This document shows positions 1 through 13,258 of a stretch of 64,000 bases of DNA, piece after piece. Numbering within the stretch: position 1 is the first letter of the stretch; each line of letters begins with the position of its first letter. Location: positions 640,616 to 704,615 of the forward strand of contig JAJEKV010000148.1 of assembly GCA_021234155.1 (NCBI GenBank), read 5' to 3'. The position numbers and the translations under genes are program-made. The notes under the pieces are model-generated. The model did no database searches, was not told the DNA's origin, and was given only the letters and a program-made list of their open reading frames with translations. The DNA comes from Isoetes taiwanensis. Lineage: Eukaryota; Streptophyta; Lycopodiopsida; Isoetales; Isoetaceae.

Positions 1-1684
1 TTCATGTACTTCGTTCAGTACGTATTGCTATCTTTCCAAACCAGATGGGCGGTTTATTTTATCTGGTTCTAATATGGCATACTATATCTAACATAGCATA
101 TTTATACGGTTCATAACTGTTGTTCACGTAAGCAGTTGTTAATGTCAAGCGGTGCCCTATGAATTTTTGCTTTTGGGATGATCATTTCTTTTAAAAAGGC
201 CGAAAGAAGTGAAAACATGGGGAGGCGCAGTCGGGACGATGGATGTTGTGACATGTGAGTGAATTATAATGGTGCGCGTCTGTCAATATTGGAAGGATGT
301 CCTTTTCTAAACATCTGATAGATCTTTGTAAAATGGTTGCAGGCAAATTCCATGCATTTTGATAAATGTTCAATCAAAAAGTAAAGCTACATCAAATTCT
401 AGAAGGGTTATACTCCCCGTTCTTTTAAAGTTAGCGAGGAAATTTGCAGATGTTTATTTTTCCCATTTGTAAAGGATTCGTAGGGACAAATGTCAGATAT
501 CATGTTGTGCATAGAGTCATCAGTTTTCAATTAATATTTAGAAAATTTCATGATAAACAAAGTTATTTTGAGACATCTTTATCTTCAAGGAAAATTGAAT
601 TTATTGATGAGGACTTCAGCATGAATCATTCACATAGATTACCATCAAATTCCCTTCTTTGCTTGGAATACTCCTCCATTTTGCCTAGATACTTCTCTTT
701 ATTAAAAAGTGAAACCTAGAAACCACTTCTGGAAATTCACATATTTTTTCATCAATGAGTCACCAATCCTCATTACGGCATTTTACTATGAAGAACAAGG
801 CCATGTGCCAAAAAGTATATTGTGCTGGCCTTCCAACTTTAATAACAAAACTCGCGACCTGCAACATTTACGGGCTCCCAACTTGTACCCGGCAATGGCT
901 TTCATTCTAGTTTCTCATGATGAATGGGATTGAACACCGTTCTTTTCCTTATACTAGTGAGCGAGATGGTCGGCGAGAGAAAGGGTAAATAGAACCTCAT
1001 TGGGGAAATGGCGGGACCTTGTTGCTAAGCATGAAAGTTCCGACTTGTTTTGGGTGAAGCTATAACTCTGACCCAGCCTTAGTGGCTCCACATGCAAACT
1101 TAGATTCAAAGACACGAAGATATTTAGGCGGAGTAAATCTCCACCGTGTAAACATTTGAAAGTTTGGATACAAAGCTTTTATAGTTAAATGTTCCAAACT
1201 CAAGCTAGGGAGTCAAGCAAAGTCCTTCATGTTTGACTCTGCAGTGTGAGAAAAGCTATGATTCGTGGTCTTGAGACTAGAAACTAATAATTAGGCCCTT
1301 ATCTTTGAATTCAATGAATATGGTGTTTCTCGAGGCTAAACCAGTATCGGCACTCATCATCATAAGCGGAGACTTAAGTATCCAATAAACTCACTCATCA
1401 GCAATTCCTTTGGAGAATACCAGCGTGAAGGAATGATGTCATAGAATTTAATATTAAATGTCACGGTGTTGAAGAGGAACCATTAGGGAGGAATGGTCTA
1501 GCGGAGTATCCGTGACCTAGCAGAATATCCTAACTGCTTGTAAGGCACCACCCTCTAGAGAGCCTCACCATGGCTCCAAGATTATATGTTTTTTCAATCA
1601 TGGAGCATACCTATTGGACAAAACTTATCTTGAGGCCATTAATAGCAACTAATGTGATGCCAGTAGTTTTATTGAGGATCCCCA
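1..1684. other. Unrecognised AT-rich intergenic DNA
   Basis: I see no gene, RNA or clear repeat here. The open frames (longest about 91 codons, 444-719) have no recognisable domain, are AT-rich in composition, and do not join into a plausible exon chain. It is probably decayed intergenic DNA. Confidence 0.5.
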
Positions 1685-2350
1685 GCTTTTTTTTTTTTTT
1701 TTTGAAGGCAAGATATTTTTATTTTTGTGTAATATGTATTAAATACATTTATTTAAGGCTCCAAAAAATAGCGAGATAAGCTAAGCAGTGTCAACACAGT
1801 GCTCAAAAACCCAAGTGTGGAGGTAGGAAACAAAACTATTCAGTTCCTTCATAAGAAAATATCCCATGATGCATGAAGATGTTACCTAAAAAACCATGAA
1901 ATCTTGGTAGACAAATGGGGTGAAGGGGTGTCTTCCAGCGTTAACTTGGCCCAAAATTCACATCTGCCTAAGAGGATACTACAAGGAAGCTGCCTCTTTT
2001 CTGTTGTACTGGGAGATACGGTTATCTCACTTTCTTCTCCAAGTAGTAATGTCTAGAGGCCTCCCAAGGGTGGTCTACTCATGCCTCTACTTTAGTCACC
2101 TTGGCATCATCATCATCATGCTCAACCCACCGGTAGTACGATAAGCGACAATGAACATTTGTCCTCCAGATCAAATGCCCTCTGGATTTTCCTTAAGTAT
2201 GGCCTTCTTTCCATCCATTTTCTTCTAGCAATGATTTGTAAATGATAAGATAGCGATGATTGAGGTGCAAACTCATCCCTCACGTACATTATCCTTTCAT
2301 TCAGGTCTACACCTTGCTTTCAATTTGCCCTCTCTTACCCTGCATTCATT
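1685..2350 (-). mobile_element. 3' end of an L1-like non-LTR retrotransposon (decayed)
   Basis: A run of 17 T on the plus strand (1,687-1,703) reads as a poly(A) tail on the minus strand. Just upstream of it, on the minus strand, comes GGAGCCTTAAATAAA and then AAAATATCTTGCCTTC leading into the A run. The same 3' terminal sequence ends the element at 16.88 kb, so these are two copies of one family. Further in, both copies share a GCGTTAACTTG-CC word and a GGGTGGTC word in the same order. No RT motif is readable, so this is a 3' end with a loosely placed 5' limit. Known for the class: LINE copies are commonly 5'-truncated and end in poly(A). Inferred: that this is an L1-type element and not another poly(A) retroposon. 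Confidence 0.55.
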
Positions 2351-4024
2351 CTGAAGAAGCCTAGAACAACTTGATCACATTGACATGGTTTATAATAATG
2401 TCTTCCATCCTCACTTACTATATGAGGAAATTTGGGAAGTTTCTTAATGTCTACATGTTTGCTTACTCTTAGCGGAAGGCGGTGAGCAACCTACAGTTAT
2501 TTGTGCTAGGCTTTAAGTGAAAAAGATATTCTATATAAAAATATAAATGTTTGATTGGCTCTTAAAAATATATACATTATTTGAACTTTTTGGGGTTGGT
2601 ATAAACTGTAAGAACATCATCACTTAACCCATTTCAAATATTTGGGTTCAGGTGGTAAAGTGAGTTTGGACTTGGAGTCCGGCGATTTAGAGGTGTAGCA
2701 TGCTGTTTCTGGGGGTTTTTTGTGGCGACGCTCCTTTGCTTATGAGATCTGGGGAACTGTTTTGGAGTACGATTAAACCAGCTATTACGCGAAACGATGA
2801 GCTTGAGCGAGGAGCTCTCGAGGAAGGGATTTGGCGGGAGGCGCCAGCACAGGGGGCTATGTTTTGCTTAGAAGTATGGCCGTTGTACCATTCCTTGTAA
2901 AATCAACGCACAAAGTGGCAGGCGGCTGTTTTCCTATTTTTTTTCTGAAATCGCTCGATAAAGTGCTTCCGGATGCATGCATTCGAATAGATAGAACGTA
3001 CCTGTTTTGCATGCATTAAGATGCACCCTACTGGTTACCGTTTAAAGGACTGGCTGCCTTTGAGAGAAGTAGCGTTCCCCGCCGACTTCTCTCATCGGCC
3101 TTCCCTCTTCTCTCTCCTCAATGATTTCTTATTCTCTTCTTTGGGATTTTAACGGGAGGCTGCTTTACGCGGCTGTTGGCGTTTTTTTCATCTTTGCTTT
3201 CACCGTGCATCTTACACGGCTGACCACCGATCCTGGGGTTTGATCCTTTATTGGGCATTTTGTTGGTTTCAGCTCTACGGCGGTCCCATTCTAGAATCCC
3301 ATCGATCAGACATCCGGACCGACTTCATCGTTGAGCATGCGCTTTTGCATGCATCTTGAGCGGCGTATGCTCGTTCTACGGTTGAAGTTACTGGCGTTTG
3401 CTTTGACACCATCGGCTGACTTCCTCTTCACTCTCGGCGGTACCTTATTCTCTCTTTAGTTACCTCTTTGTTGTTGTATTTTTTATTCCGAGCAGCGCGG
3501 CAGCTATTAAAACCCTCCGCCAGGAGGTTTGTTTTAATCTTGTTGTTTGTTGGGGTGATTGTGGAATTGCAGTTGTGAGGCATTCCATTTTTCAGTAGAA
3601 CGGTTTCGGGGCGATTTTTACATTGCGCTTCGTTTGTCCCGAGCTGCCCGAAGGCTATCACTAGAGGTTCCTGTGAAAACCCGAAAGGCGAGGTTTTTAA
3701 ATCCGGTCGCTTTCGGCTGAGGCACCTCGCCCGGTCTCTATTAGCATTATTTTGTTGTTGGGTCCAAATGATGATATAAGGCTGGTTTTCCGCGGGCATT
3801 CATGGCGGCACCGCCTCCTGTTATGCGGATGAATGAGAAGCAAGTCTAAGTCAAGGCACACCAACCCAATTGGTGGTGCAGGTCAATATCTAATAATGTG
3901 GCCAGCTCAAATGGCGATTTAATATAGATTAATAAATATATGACTAGTTACCCAAACGTAAAGAAATTAAGCTACAGTACAAAATGTATTTGAGAGGTTA
4001 CATTTGGTGAATTTGTTCGCACCG
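2351..4024. other. GC-richer block without a recognised gene
   Basis: From about 2,650 to 3,850 the base composition is visibly more GC-rich than the flanks, and several open frames occur on both strands (for example 3,428-3,799 minus, 123 codons). None of the translations shows a domain I know. The block could be the leader or gag end of a retroelement, or a decayed gene. I cannot decide. Confidence 0.35.
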
Positions 4025-4766
4025 CTATGTTTCCATGTACATATTGCTAGTAGGGATAATCGAGAAAATAGGATCTGGCGGAGATCTTCCTAAAGAAGAA
4101 TTGAAACTGCCTCGACATTTGATTTTCCAAAAGAAGCGGGACAAACTACGTTGGGTATTATTTGAGGCCAAAAGGCTACAGAAGCATGGCCCCAGCAGGG
4201 CGGCCGGAGTACAGGAGAGTGGGAACAAGATTTGGCAGAACGTTAGGCATTCTGAGGATTTGCCAAATTGGCCTAAATATTTGCTGTAGAAAGCTTTCTG
4301 GTTTACCAAAAGCGGGACTGGAATTGGCTTTAAAGTCGATACCACTCAATTATGACATCTAATTGGCCATAATCCTAATAGGCAATAAAGTGCCATATGA
4401 AGAATGTATATATATAATCTATATGAGGTGAGAATGGGTGAGCATCCTATACTCAAGCTAAATTCATTTGTTTTAAATAACCCCGCGGGGCCACTAATTT
4501 ATTTGGGGTAGAAAGCCGGCTATATTATAGATCACAGTCGATGGCATCCACATTAGGTTCATACTACGGACTTATTGGTGGTAGTCATTTATTGCACCAG
4601 GTGTTATATCTTACGAGTTGGAGTCTTCTCAAATGGATAGGATCTTGAATACACATGCATTTCCTTGATTCTAAGGTTAGCGACCTTACACTATTAATGA
4701 CGGAGGCTATATCCTTTGTTGTCCTCGTGTATAAGATTATTGCGAAAGCCCTAGCCAGTTGAAGCG
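4025..4766. other. Unrecognised open frames on both strands
   Basis: Overlapping frames on both strands (4,025-4,345 minus, 4,035-4,289 plus) have no recognisable domain. The rest is AT-rich and featureless. Confidence 0.35.
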
Positions 4767-5330
4767 GTGTTGACTTCTTTGCGACGTAAGGTCTTGATGG
4801 GTTTCACGGAGAACCTTTTGATAGCGCGGCATGAGGAGACTATTGGAAGGCGGAAAATAGGTCGAGCATTGCCCTATCTTAAGCATTTTGCCAAAGCTTA
4901 CGATAGTGTGTACGTTAAGGAGTTCTTGTTTGCTGCCATGATGTTAGCGTTGAGCTGGCTGGTGCTGCAGTGCCGGGTGGCTGGGCTAAATTTGTTGCAG
5001 AGTTGGGAGCCTGGCCTTTCTCCGCCAGGAGAGGAGTCGCGTCGGGGTGCCCTTTGCTTTGTGGATTTTGTTATTGAGTAATGGCTGACCTTGTCTGATT
5101 GCTGTAGGTGAGTGGGTGATTGCGCAGGGTATTCACCAAGAAGTATTTGGCTTGGTAAAAATTTTTACTAAAGGTAGCCGGAAGGTAGATCTTGGGCGTT
5201 ACCTCATGTCTCGTAAAGTAGGCATTTGGAGCTTTATATTTTGATTCTGGAGTAGCATTATCTTATCTTGCTTTGTATATTAACACATCCTTGACTTTTA
5301 TTTTGGATTTTTGTATTAGTTTTAATAAAA
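4767..5330 (+). mobile_element. LINE (L1-like) reverse transcriptase fragment
   Basis: The frame starting at 4,767 reads ENLLIA, then a few residues later FAKAYDSVYVKEFLFAAMM. This matches the plant L1 reverse transcriptase block in which a glutamine/asparagine-rich segment is followed by a DFAKAYD-S-V core and a FLF-AAM tail. The first catalytic aspartate lies in the KAYD segment. Frames after about residue 75 lose the family signal; the expected GxxQGCPLSP-like and YADD motifs are not readable. The stretch ends near an AT-rich segment with an AATAAAA word (about 5,318-5,330). Expected full length for L1 ORF2 is over 1,000 residues, so this is a small remnant with frameshifts. It is on the opposite strand from the LINE tail at 1.7 kb, so it is a separate insertion. 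Confidence 0.55.
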
Positions 5331-7640
5331 AATGAAAGTACCAGTTAATTACTGATGTATGTACTTTTCTGGGAGTTCAAAGTGTTTTAAGCACTACGGT
5401 GGATGGGCTTGGATCGCAGAGATGGTAGTCAACGAATTATTAACAGGTTATTTGATGACACTTTCCTCTTTGCTTGGTGGCGAGAGAGGAATTTCGCGGA
5501 ATGTGGTTCTTTGAATGCTGCTCCTTTCGAGGCATTCGTTAGGGTGTCTTTCCATTATGGGCGGTGACTCGCCCTCCCCTTGTTTGTGACTCTGGCACCA
5601 CTTCGGAGGTGGCTGGGTAATGTGTGTACTAGGCATTTGGGTATTCCCCGGAGGTGTTTCCATGGGAAGTGTGGGATGGTGACACCGGTTGCATTTTCTC
5701 AATTGGTGGAAGGGTAGCAAGTTCCATATGGCGGTGGGATCACTATTGCCGGTAAAATTTTGCCTTTCAATACGATGTTATCGAGGGGTAGATAAGACTT
5801 TGGGATGAGATTGTTAGAAATTTTTGTGTGAGTTGAGAGGTAGGCGAGTGTCTCCGTCCAGGGAGGACTTAGCCATATTTGATTATAGCACTAGTAAGGT
5901 GTTGGTCTCAAGTTTATTTGGGCTTTCTGAGATGGAGCATCTTCTCTGATACTGTGTTGTGCGATCTCTTCGCCATTGTGTGTGGCATTTGGGAAGCGTC
6001 TGCCATGTGGTTATACGAACCTTTGTTGGCCTGGTCTCGGCGCAGCGTACCTCTGGCGGGGAGTGTTCTTGATTTGGGATCATGTCGCGTGTAATGGGTA
6101 ATACCTGAGTTTATCACATATTTGCGTAGGTTCCTCTACCCTGCGCACTTGCCCTTAGGCACTTCATGCATCGCTGGGGCCTTGAGCAGCGTTGGAAAGC
6201 GAGCCTCTTTATGCTCCTGGAGGATGACGTGAGGGCGAATTAAGTAGCCGTGGGGAGTTCTTCCCGAGCTTGCTGGCACGGTGGCGGGGCTACCGGTGGT
6301 GAGGGGTATTCCATACACATACACCATCGTGAAGGCGGTATTAAGAGCATTGTCGGTTTTGCCTTTCACTTTTACGGATTTGGGTGGGAATTTGTCCGGT
6401 GAATTGACTATATGCACCGATGATTCTTCATGTGTATCTACGGTGCCCAGCGCTCTTCGCAAACAAACCTGCATCTACGATAGCGTGAAAGCTTAGTTGG
6501 TGTGTGGTTGATTTGGAAGCGGCGGTTTATTGGTTTCGGGGATTGGCTGCGGCCTCTTTATTCGACTTCAGTACAAGTATTTTAAGCTTTTGGGCGTTCC
6601 GGGTTAGTAGGCGGAAGTTACCGCCACAGGCGGAACTTCTTGTTATGGAGAATGGTGATGGTGGTTTGTACAGTGATGAAGTTCGCGATTTTGGGTGTGG
6701 GTAACCGAACATACTGCTGGGCGGGTTCTCCTCCTCTGCTGCTGCAACATTGCGCTGCTTACAATATATTGATGACCACGATTCACTACCATCCGGCCCT
6801 TTTGCAAAACAATATCCTCGATGTTGTTTTTGGCCAGGTTCACTAAGAAATGGCGTGGTTTTTAGCAAAATTTTATCTCTGGATTTAATGATTGCGAGAA
6901 CTGGGATTTTGTCCGAGTGTCCTGCAGTAAGTCGCAATCTACGTTGTTTTAAAGTATTTGTAGTTTTCAAGCGTTGCTGCCAATTGGGCGCTGGTTCCAG
7001 CCAGAGCTTAAAGAGATTCCTTGTTTTGTTTGGCTGTTGTTTTGCCAAAAGCAATAACACTAAAAAACTCATGTAGAGTTTTGTCAGGCTTTTTAACAAA
7101 ACTATCGCATTAATTTTCTGTATTATCTTTTAATTATGTTGTTTTCAAGTGTTGGTCCTTCAAAAATGATATGTGGTTTGAGAAGCAATGTATTTTTCAA
7201 AATAGGTGTTGTCTTTTAGTATTATTTTATAAATGCACATGTGGCTTTTATAGAATTTTCAATAAACAACATGTCAAAATAAATAATTTAAGTGTTATTT
7301 TCTTCAATAAACAACATGGTTAAATGACATGGCATTAAAAAACAATATGTTGAAAATTTGAAAATTGTATTCTTTTTACTATAATATCTAAAATTAACTA
7401 TGGTCTTTTAAGCATTGTTTTGTGCTTTCCGTTGTTGAATCTTATTAAAGTTGTTTTTAGCTCTATAAGATATAATTGTTGTTTTGATGGTGGGTGGTGT
7501 TTGTTTACCATTCTTTTGAATTTTCTATATCTTAGCCAAGATCGAGATAAATACTCTAAAATTTAAGAAAACTCTCATTGTCCTATCATTTCCAAGTTTC
7601 AACCTTAAATCGACATTTAAAAGCCTACGTAATCTACCTG
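5331..7640. other. Possible further LINE-derived sequence; no gene recognised
   Basis: GC-moderate sequence with many medium open frames on both strands (6,136-6,474 minus; 6,281-6,496 plus; 6,527-7,099 minus, 190 codons). A short plus-strand stretch near 5,920-6,080 could be the distal part of the LINE at 4.8 kb, but no Cys/His box or endonuclease motif is clear. A plus-strand ICTDDSSCVST string around 6,407-6,439 is weakly like an RNase H-type motif, too little for a call. From about 7,100 on the sequence is AT-rich and blank. Confidence 0.3.
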
Positions 7641-9439
7641 CATATGATATTCAGGTGCTTGGGTGGATTCTTTCTTAAGGAATATATGTGAAGGAGAAAT
7701 TATCTCTGGACGATCTCCCGCTGCTACAGCATTTGTTGATTCAACTTGTGAATCAAAATGAAATCGAAAATAGGGGAAGAGCAGTAGCAGACCAATCAGC
7801 GCAGATGCAAAAGGGGTGTGTTGTCTGGGACAGAGAAATGGGCAGCGAGGGCGTAAGAACCAATAAGAATCACAGGAGGTTGGGATGATTTTGAATGCAG
7901 AAATAGCGGATTGAAAGAGCAGACTAATTGAAAGTTTAGAAAAAATGGCTTCATATACGTCCGATTCATGATATCATTGATAAATGCAGCTGAGTGGAAG
8001 TGGCAATTCGATTAAGACTAGGTGTGAAAAAGAACAAAAGACAATTTCTGCAATTAGAGGAAAAAAGGTAGAGATTTGGAGAAAAAGGGGAGACTTTTCT
8101 TTGCTTCATTTGGCTTTAGCGCTGGAGCCTCACGAACCTAAAATCTATAATTTTAATCTCTGCATTCAGAACTCTTGTGTCAGCGGGGGAGCTGATTTAC
8201 AGGTTGAAAGGATCCTATTTGGCATGTATGGACGTAGCCATAGCGAAGCCTATGCCAGTCATTCTGCACGAGAACACTTTTTGTGGGGAGATGTTTGGAA
8301 AGAGGCAATAACAAATGACGAGATTACGTGCAAATGGGAGGCGTTTTAACCGCAATTGCATTTGGAAGCCTTTCCCCGTCATCTTCCACATCTTCCCGGG
8401 CGAACCGGTGCAGGCTGCCCGGCTGAAATCATATTCAGAAGCTGGCGGATTTTTGTCGCTGGCGAATTCTGGGCTGACACTAGAGGAATGTGGTAACTTT
8501 CATACTGAATCAGATCTATGCGGTGCTTTAAAATCTTGAAGGCTTCAACAAAGCCAGTCTTTGCCATTGTTTCTACATTTCTTGATCACCCGAAATTATA
8601 TACCTTTACAATCCATCATTGAAATCAAGGGAAGCTTCCCCTCGATAATACCCTAATAATAATGCACTACTCTTGTAAGATCAATTTTGAGAATCAACTC
8701 AATTAAAACTTGAAGCTGAGAGAGAGTCCTGATTAGGAAAAGGACCCAAATGGAGAAAGAAGAATATACGAAAATAAAACTTCGCGAAAGCGTACCATTG
8801 TTGAGTTGCTCGACTCAAGCGCGTATTCGCCTCTGGCTTATCCGGTTACCTGCGGCGTACTTCATGTCTGACCCATCTGGCCGACCAATGTTGAACCAAA
8901 ATTTTATGGCGCAAATGAATGATACGGGCGGGATCATCTGCCGACCAATGAATGTCACGAGAAACGTATTTGCCGAACACCCGGCGAAAGAGCGGAAACT
9001 TAGATTTGCTTTAAGGATTTGTTGAAGGAAGGCGCGGTGGGCATCCAGGCATGATTTGGCATCTTTCGATCTAATGGCCATCCAGCGGCCATTAAGCTAA
9101 ACAACCGAAGGGATCTGGGAAACTGCTGAGGAGCAGGGCCGATGGTGAATCACGGTTTTTAACGACATTGCGAACTAAGAAGAAACTTCTTTACGTATAA
9201 ATTGAACTTTAAATGCCACTAATTTAACGACTATGCCATTGCCTTTGCAAATCATGCCCTTGCAACTCTAAAAAGGAAGCAGAGGATTAGAAGCTGGGAA
9301 AGGAGGGAGATAGAAGTGCATAAAAAATACAATGCATGGATCAAATTTGGGTTGTTAATCTTGGCCATTGACTTAAGGCCAATAGGGATCACAAGACTTG
9401 GATTACAATCTCAGCCATCATGTCAAGTGAATCTCGCTG
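7641..9439. other. Unrecognised, partly GC-rich segment
   Basis: Open frames at 7,984-8,349 (plus, 121 codons), 8,379-8,567 (minus) and 8,815-9,081 (minus) resemble nothing I know. The local rise in GC around 8,100-9,150 could mark a decayed exon or the 5' part of a lost gene, but there is no splice-consistent chain. Confidence 0.3.
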
Positions 9440-10790
9440 TTTAATGTTTGAGATCATGGTATCTTGAGCCACATGTCACATTTGAGCCTATGGGTATGTT
9501 TCCAATCCAAGGTGACATATTAGCCTAGGGGTACAGCCTAGGGGCACAACACGCTTCTAGTGTTTCAGCCACGGGTCAAGTATTTGAGCCAAGGTGGCAT
9601 GTTTTTAGTCTAGGGGCACACAAGGTTTGAGCCTAGGGCAACATTTCAATCATTAAAAACATACAAAATTCATATTTCATCCCAAATAAAATCATTTGAA
9701 AGTATTTCTTTTATGGCCCTAGTGGCATGTTTTAGCTACATGTCATATTTGGAGCCGAAGGTGACATGTTCTAGCCTAGGGGCATGTTACGCCTAGGTGC
9801 ACGCTTGGGCCTGGTGTGGCACGCTTGGGACCACGGTCATATTTTTTCCTAGAAGCATGTTTGAGATGCATGTCACATCGGAGCCTATGTAGTATGTTTA
9901 CTACATGTCATGTTATGGCCAATGTGGGTAAACTTAGTCTATAGGGGATGTTTGAATCTTATGCACAACATTTCAACCTTAAAAACATAGAAGTCATATT
10001 TTCCATCCAAAAAAAAAAATCATTCAAAAGCCCATTTTTATGACCTAAGTGGCATGTTTGAGCCTAGGGGCATGTTTGAGCCATCTCGGCTATGTTTGAG
10101 CCTATGTAGCATAAGCCTGACTTAGGGAATGCTTGAGCCTAGGTAGCATACTTGAGCCTATGTATGCCTTTTTGAGCCTCTAGGTGGCATGTTTTGAGAC
10201 TATATGGCATGTTTGAGCCAATGTAAATATATTTGTTACGGGTATGTTTGGAGCTGGGAGTGTAGACAAGTGCTCGAGCCTGGGCTTAATACGCTTGAGC
10301 CTAGGCGCATGTAACATTTCAACCCATAAAAAACCTTAAGCAAAATTATATTTCATCCTTTTTCAAAAAATAAATCATTTCAAATAGCATTTTTATGACC
10401 CTTAGTATGTGTTGAGCCACATATCATGTTTGAGCCAATGATCATGTGTTGAGCCTATGGCATGTTTGATGCTAGGCATGTTTGAGCTAAGATGGTATGT
10501 TTGGGGCCACGTGTCCGCTTTGGGCCATGATGGCATGTTTGAGCCTATGTGGTATGTTTCTGTTTCAAGGCCGCCACTTGGCATGTTTAAGCCTATGTGG
10601 CATGTTTAAGCCACGCGGTCCAAATGGAGCTAAGGTGACATGTTTGAGCCTATGTGGCATATTTTGAGCCTATGTGGTATGTTTGAGCCAAGGGTGGCAT
10701 GTGTGAGCCTATGTGGCATGTCACTTGTCATGTTTAAGCCAAGGTGGCATCGAAAGCCCAGAGGCATGTTTTGAGCCTATAGTCGACAAG
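9440..10790. repeat. GAGCC-rich minisatellite with ~330-bp higher-order structure
   Basis: A core close to CATGTTTGAGCCTATGTGG is repeated dozens of times with many substitutions and indels; GAGCC, GGCATG and TATGT words recur throughout. Embedded in it is a longer AT-rich segment beginning ACATTTCAA and continuing through a TTAAAAA run, CATATTT(C)CATCC, AAATCATT and TTTTATG, which occurs three times (starts near 9,641, 9,968 and 10,314). The array therefore has a higher-order period of roughly 327-346 bp superimposed on the short unit. No frame is conserved, so it is not coding. Spacers are not unique and unit length varies, so it is not a CRISPR array. Confidence 0.8.
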
Positions 10791-11497
10791 GTAAGACGAA
10801 AGCAGCAAAGATTACACAGGCACCACCTAAGCCAATGGACTACGCATGTTGACATGACCTATTTTGCACTTGGAGAAGGCGCTCTTTCTTGGCCCACGGC
10901 TACCCATTTGCCTAATTTGGACTGAATGTCTAAGAAAAATCGAAGTTCAAAGTTGGAAGAAAATTTGGCCAAAGGCACTTTCTTGAGACAAAGTTCTACA
11001 TGCTCAAACGATGATATTACAAGTTTTAATGAGCATTTTTGATTTTTTATATACTATCAGAAAAGTTGTAGCAATATGTGGAAAAAGCTGGCCTGATTTT
11101 GAATCGAATGATGGAGAAAACTGAAGCTCGTGCGGATCAAAATCTCAAAGCCCGAGGGTAATGTCGACTTTTGAGTCCATTGAGAGTCGGCCACGGGGCC
11201 CGAGTGGGAGAATTGCCCGCCCGCGGGCCGCTGGCCTTCGAGAGGACCTTGGGACAAACTCGCTCTAAGGTTTTATGGTCCATCTTTTGGCATCAACACT
11301 TCCTCTAATATGACACGTAAGATCCCGCCAACTGACTAGGATATGGCCTTTAAACATAAACCCCGGGTGGTGTTGCTAGGTTATTAGCTGGTTTACATTA
11401 TGGGAGGTTGAGTTTTAGTTGGTTGCACATGGAACATGGTCGAAGCCGCGAATTGAAACACTAAGTAATAGGAACCGACGGAATGGGCTTGATTTAT
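10791..11497. other. No recognised gene
   Basis: The sequence passes from the end of the minisatellite into moderately GC-rich DNA (a GC block near 11,140-11,250). No domain is visible in any frame. Confidence 0.4.
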
Positions 11498-11817
11498 TGT
11501 CAAGGTTGCACCAAGAAAGGAGAGAAGGGGATGCACACCAATATCCTAGAGAGCAAGCTCCCAAAACAAAAGGCAAATTGAAATTGTATTCAATGGTATG
11601 TATCAATACATTGAAGTACAATGATATAAACAAACGGTGATACTAAGAATAGTAATAGTTGCTCAACCACCGGCCACTCAATAATGTACCAAGCATTTAG
11701 TTAGGTCGGTGCTCGGCCGAGCAAGGTGCTGATTCACCACATAGTCAGCGACCTATGTGCCGAGTGTCGCCGCTGTCGCTAAGCATGTCTAGTAAAGAAG
11801 ATGGTGATCTCATATCA
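11498..11817. repeat. Left LTR-like direct repeat of a non-autonomous element
   Basis: This ~320-bp segment begins TGTCAAGGTTGCACCAAG and ends near ATATCA. It is matched along its length, with small indels, by 13,714-14,037. Shared blocks include the start, AAATTGTATTCA followed by GGTATGTATCAATACAT, GAAGTACAATGATATAAAC, GATACTAAGAATAGTA, GACCTATGTGCCGAGTG and AAAGAAGATGGTGATCTC near the end. The TG...CA termini fit an LTR. Because the termini are symmetric, orientation cannot be read. No convincing 5-bp target-site duplication was found. Confidence 0.65.
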
Positions 11818-13196
11818 TATATCCTTTACATCTCCTTGATGAGATCGCCATCTCCATGCTCACCGAGATAAGATCTGAATCTTGGTCAAGACTCATGCCT
11901 AATCAGGTCATCCGAAAAGCTCAAAACCAAGTTTGTGATGAAGAGATCAGCCTCTATTCTCTCGATAGGTAAATAGACCCGCTGATCAACCACTCAGATA
12001 TTAGAAACAATAAATCGATAGAGTTTGTCTTTATATCCATAATTGTTTTGCCAAGAGGAACATGAAAAATTATTTCCATGCATAGCCTCGGAGAAGTACA
12101 GCTGTATTCTTATATGATGAGACTTATGGATTCAAGAACCATAAATGCAAATTTACCTAAATACTATAGGTCGAATTCTCCATGAAAATCGTAACCTTCG
12201 CTGACTTCGATCAAGTGTTGCTAGAAGTAAAGAGAGTCAAACGCCCTCCTTGCTTTGGAATCTTGATCATATATGATGCATATTCAACTCCTTCAATGCA
12301 TTAAGGAATTAAGGTCTTCTCCTTGATCCGAAACGTAAAAGAGTTGCGCCATAACAAAAAGCCGGAAGTGTTGGAAGTGCCGTAAGGGCCGGAAGTTTCA
12401 GAATCCGGCCGTAAAATCATTGATCAGTGTTAGAACCCGAGTGCCTCCTCCTGCATAAATTTCAAAGTATCGTAATGAATGCCACTTCAGCGAAGTACAA
12501 GTTACATTGCCCGAAAATAGAGAGGAAGGCCACATCAAGATATCCCAGCTCAATGGTCGGTGTAATCCATTAATCCTTGCTTGAAGGTGCCGAATATCGT
12601 AAATTGGCATCCATTTATTGGGTGCTAATGATCGCCTAATATCCGTAAAGTAGAAGGATCTAAATCCACTACTTCCGCTTAATAGGAAGAGATAATCTGG
12701 CCGCCAATGTGGGCTTCTCCTCCTCATCGTGTTTCATCCCCATTTAGGGTAGATTGAGTCTTTGAAATGCCGCGAAAGAGAAAGTGGCATGATCATCTTT
12801 ACCAAGATCTTGCCTCATCATAATCTCCTCCTTAATGTATTACTGTTTGATGGAAGCCCATATCTTTGTCTTGCATGAAGTCAGCCAAGTATTGTTAATC
12901 AAACGTGACAGGTAAATGACCGAGGAAGAAAATAGTTGCACGCAGATCCCATGCTCTTCCTCCAAAGCTTCAAGATGCTGAAGGCATGCTTCATGCGGTC
13001 TTGTCAAGACTCTCGGCCCTTCCCAATGCATATTCGCCTCAAAGATGTAAATGCCTAATCATATGGGTCTTTAATAAGCAAGCTTCTCATCGAGAGCATG
13101 CCGCAATCGTACGGCCTTCGGCCGAACTCATCAAGGATGTAGCCTGCGGAGAGCCCGGATATATGCGACGCTTTGTCATCTCGACACGCTAAGCAT

Positions 13197-13258
13197 GCAA
13201 ATCAGCAATATTCTTGGCATCCCAAGTGCGTGTTCTGGCCGCGAATAATTCCCCAGCC
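13197..13258. repeat. Internal direct repeat, copy 1
   Basis: Begins GCAAATCAGCAATATTC and continues through TTGGCATCC, AAGTGCGTGT and GGCCGCGAA to AATTCCCCA. The second copy lies about 283 bp downstream with a few substitutions and single-base indels. Confidence 0.8.

Noticed and set aside
6407-6439. ICTDDSSCVST string resembling an RNase H aspartate motif
   Set aside because: Too short, with no second motif in the expected position.
6527-7099. 190-codon minus-strand frame
   Set aside because: No domain; overlapping frames on the other strand are equally open; composition is not coding-like.
9440-10790. Direct repeats with spacers, CRISPR-like at first sight
   Set aside because: Units are degenerate, spacers are themselves repetitive and of variable length, and the rest of the window is plant-like.
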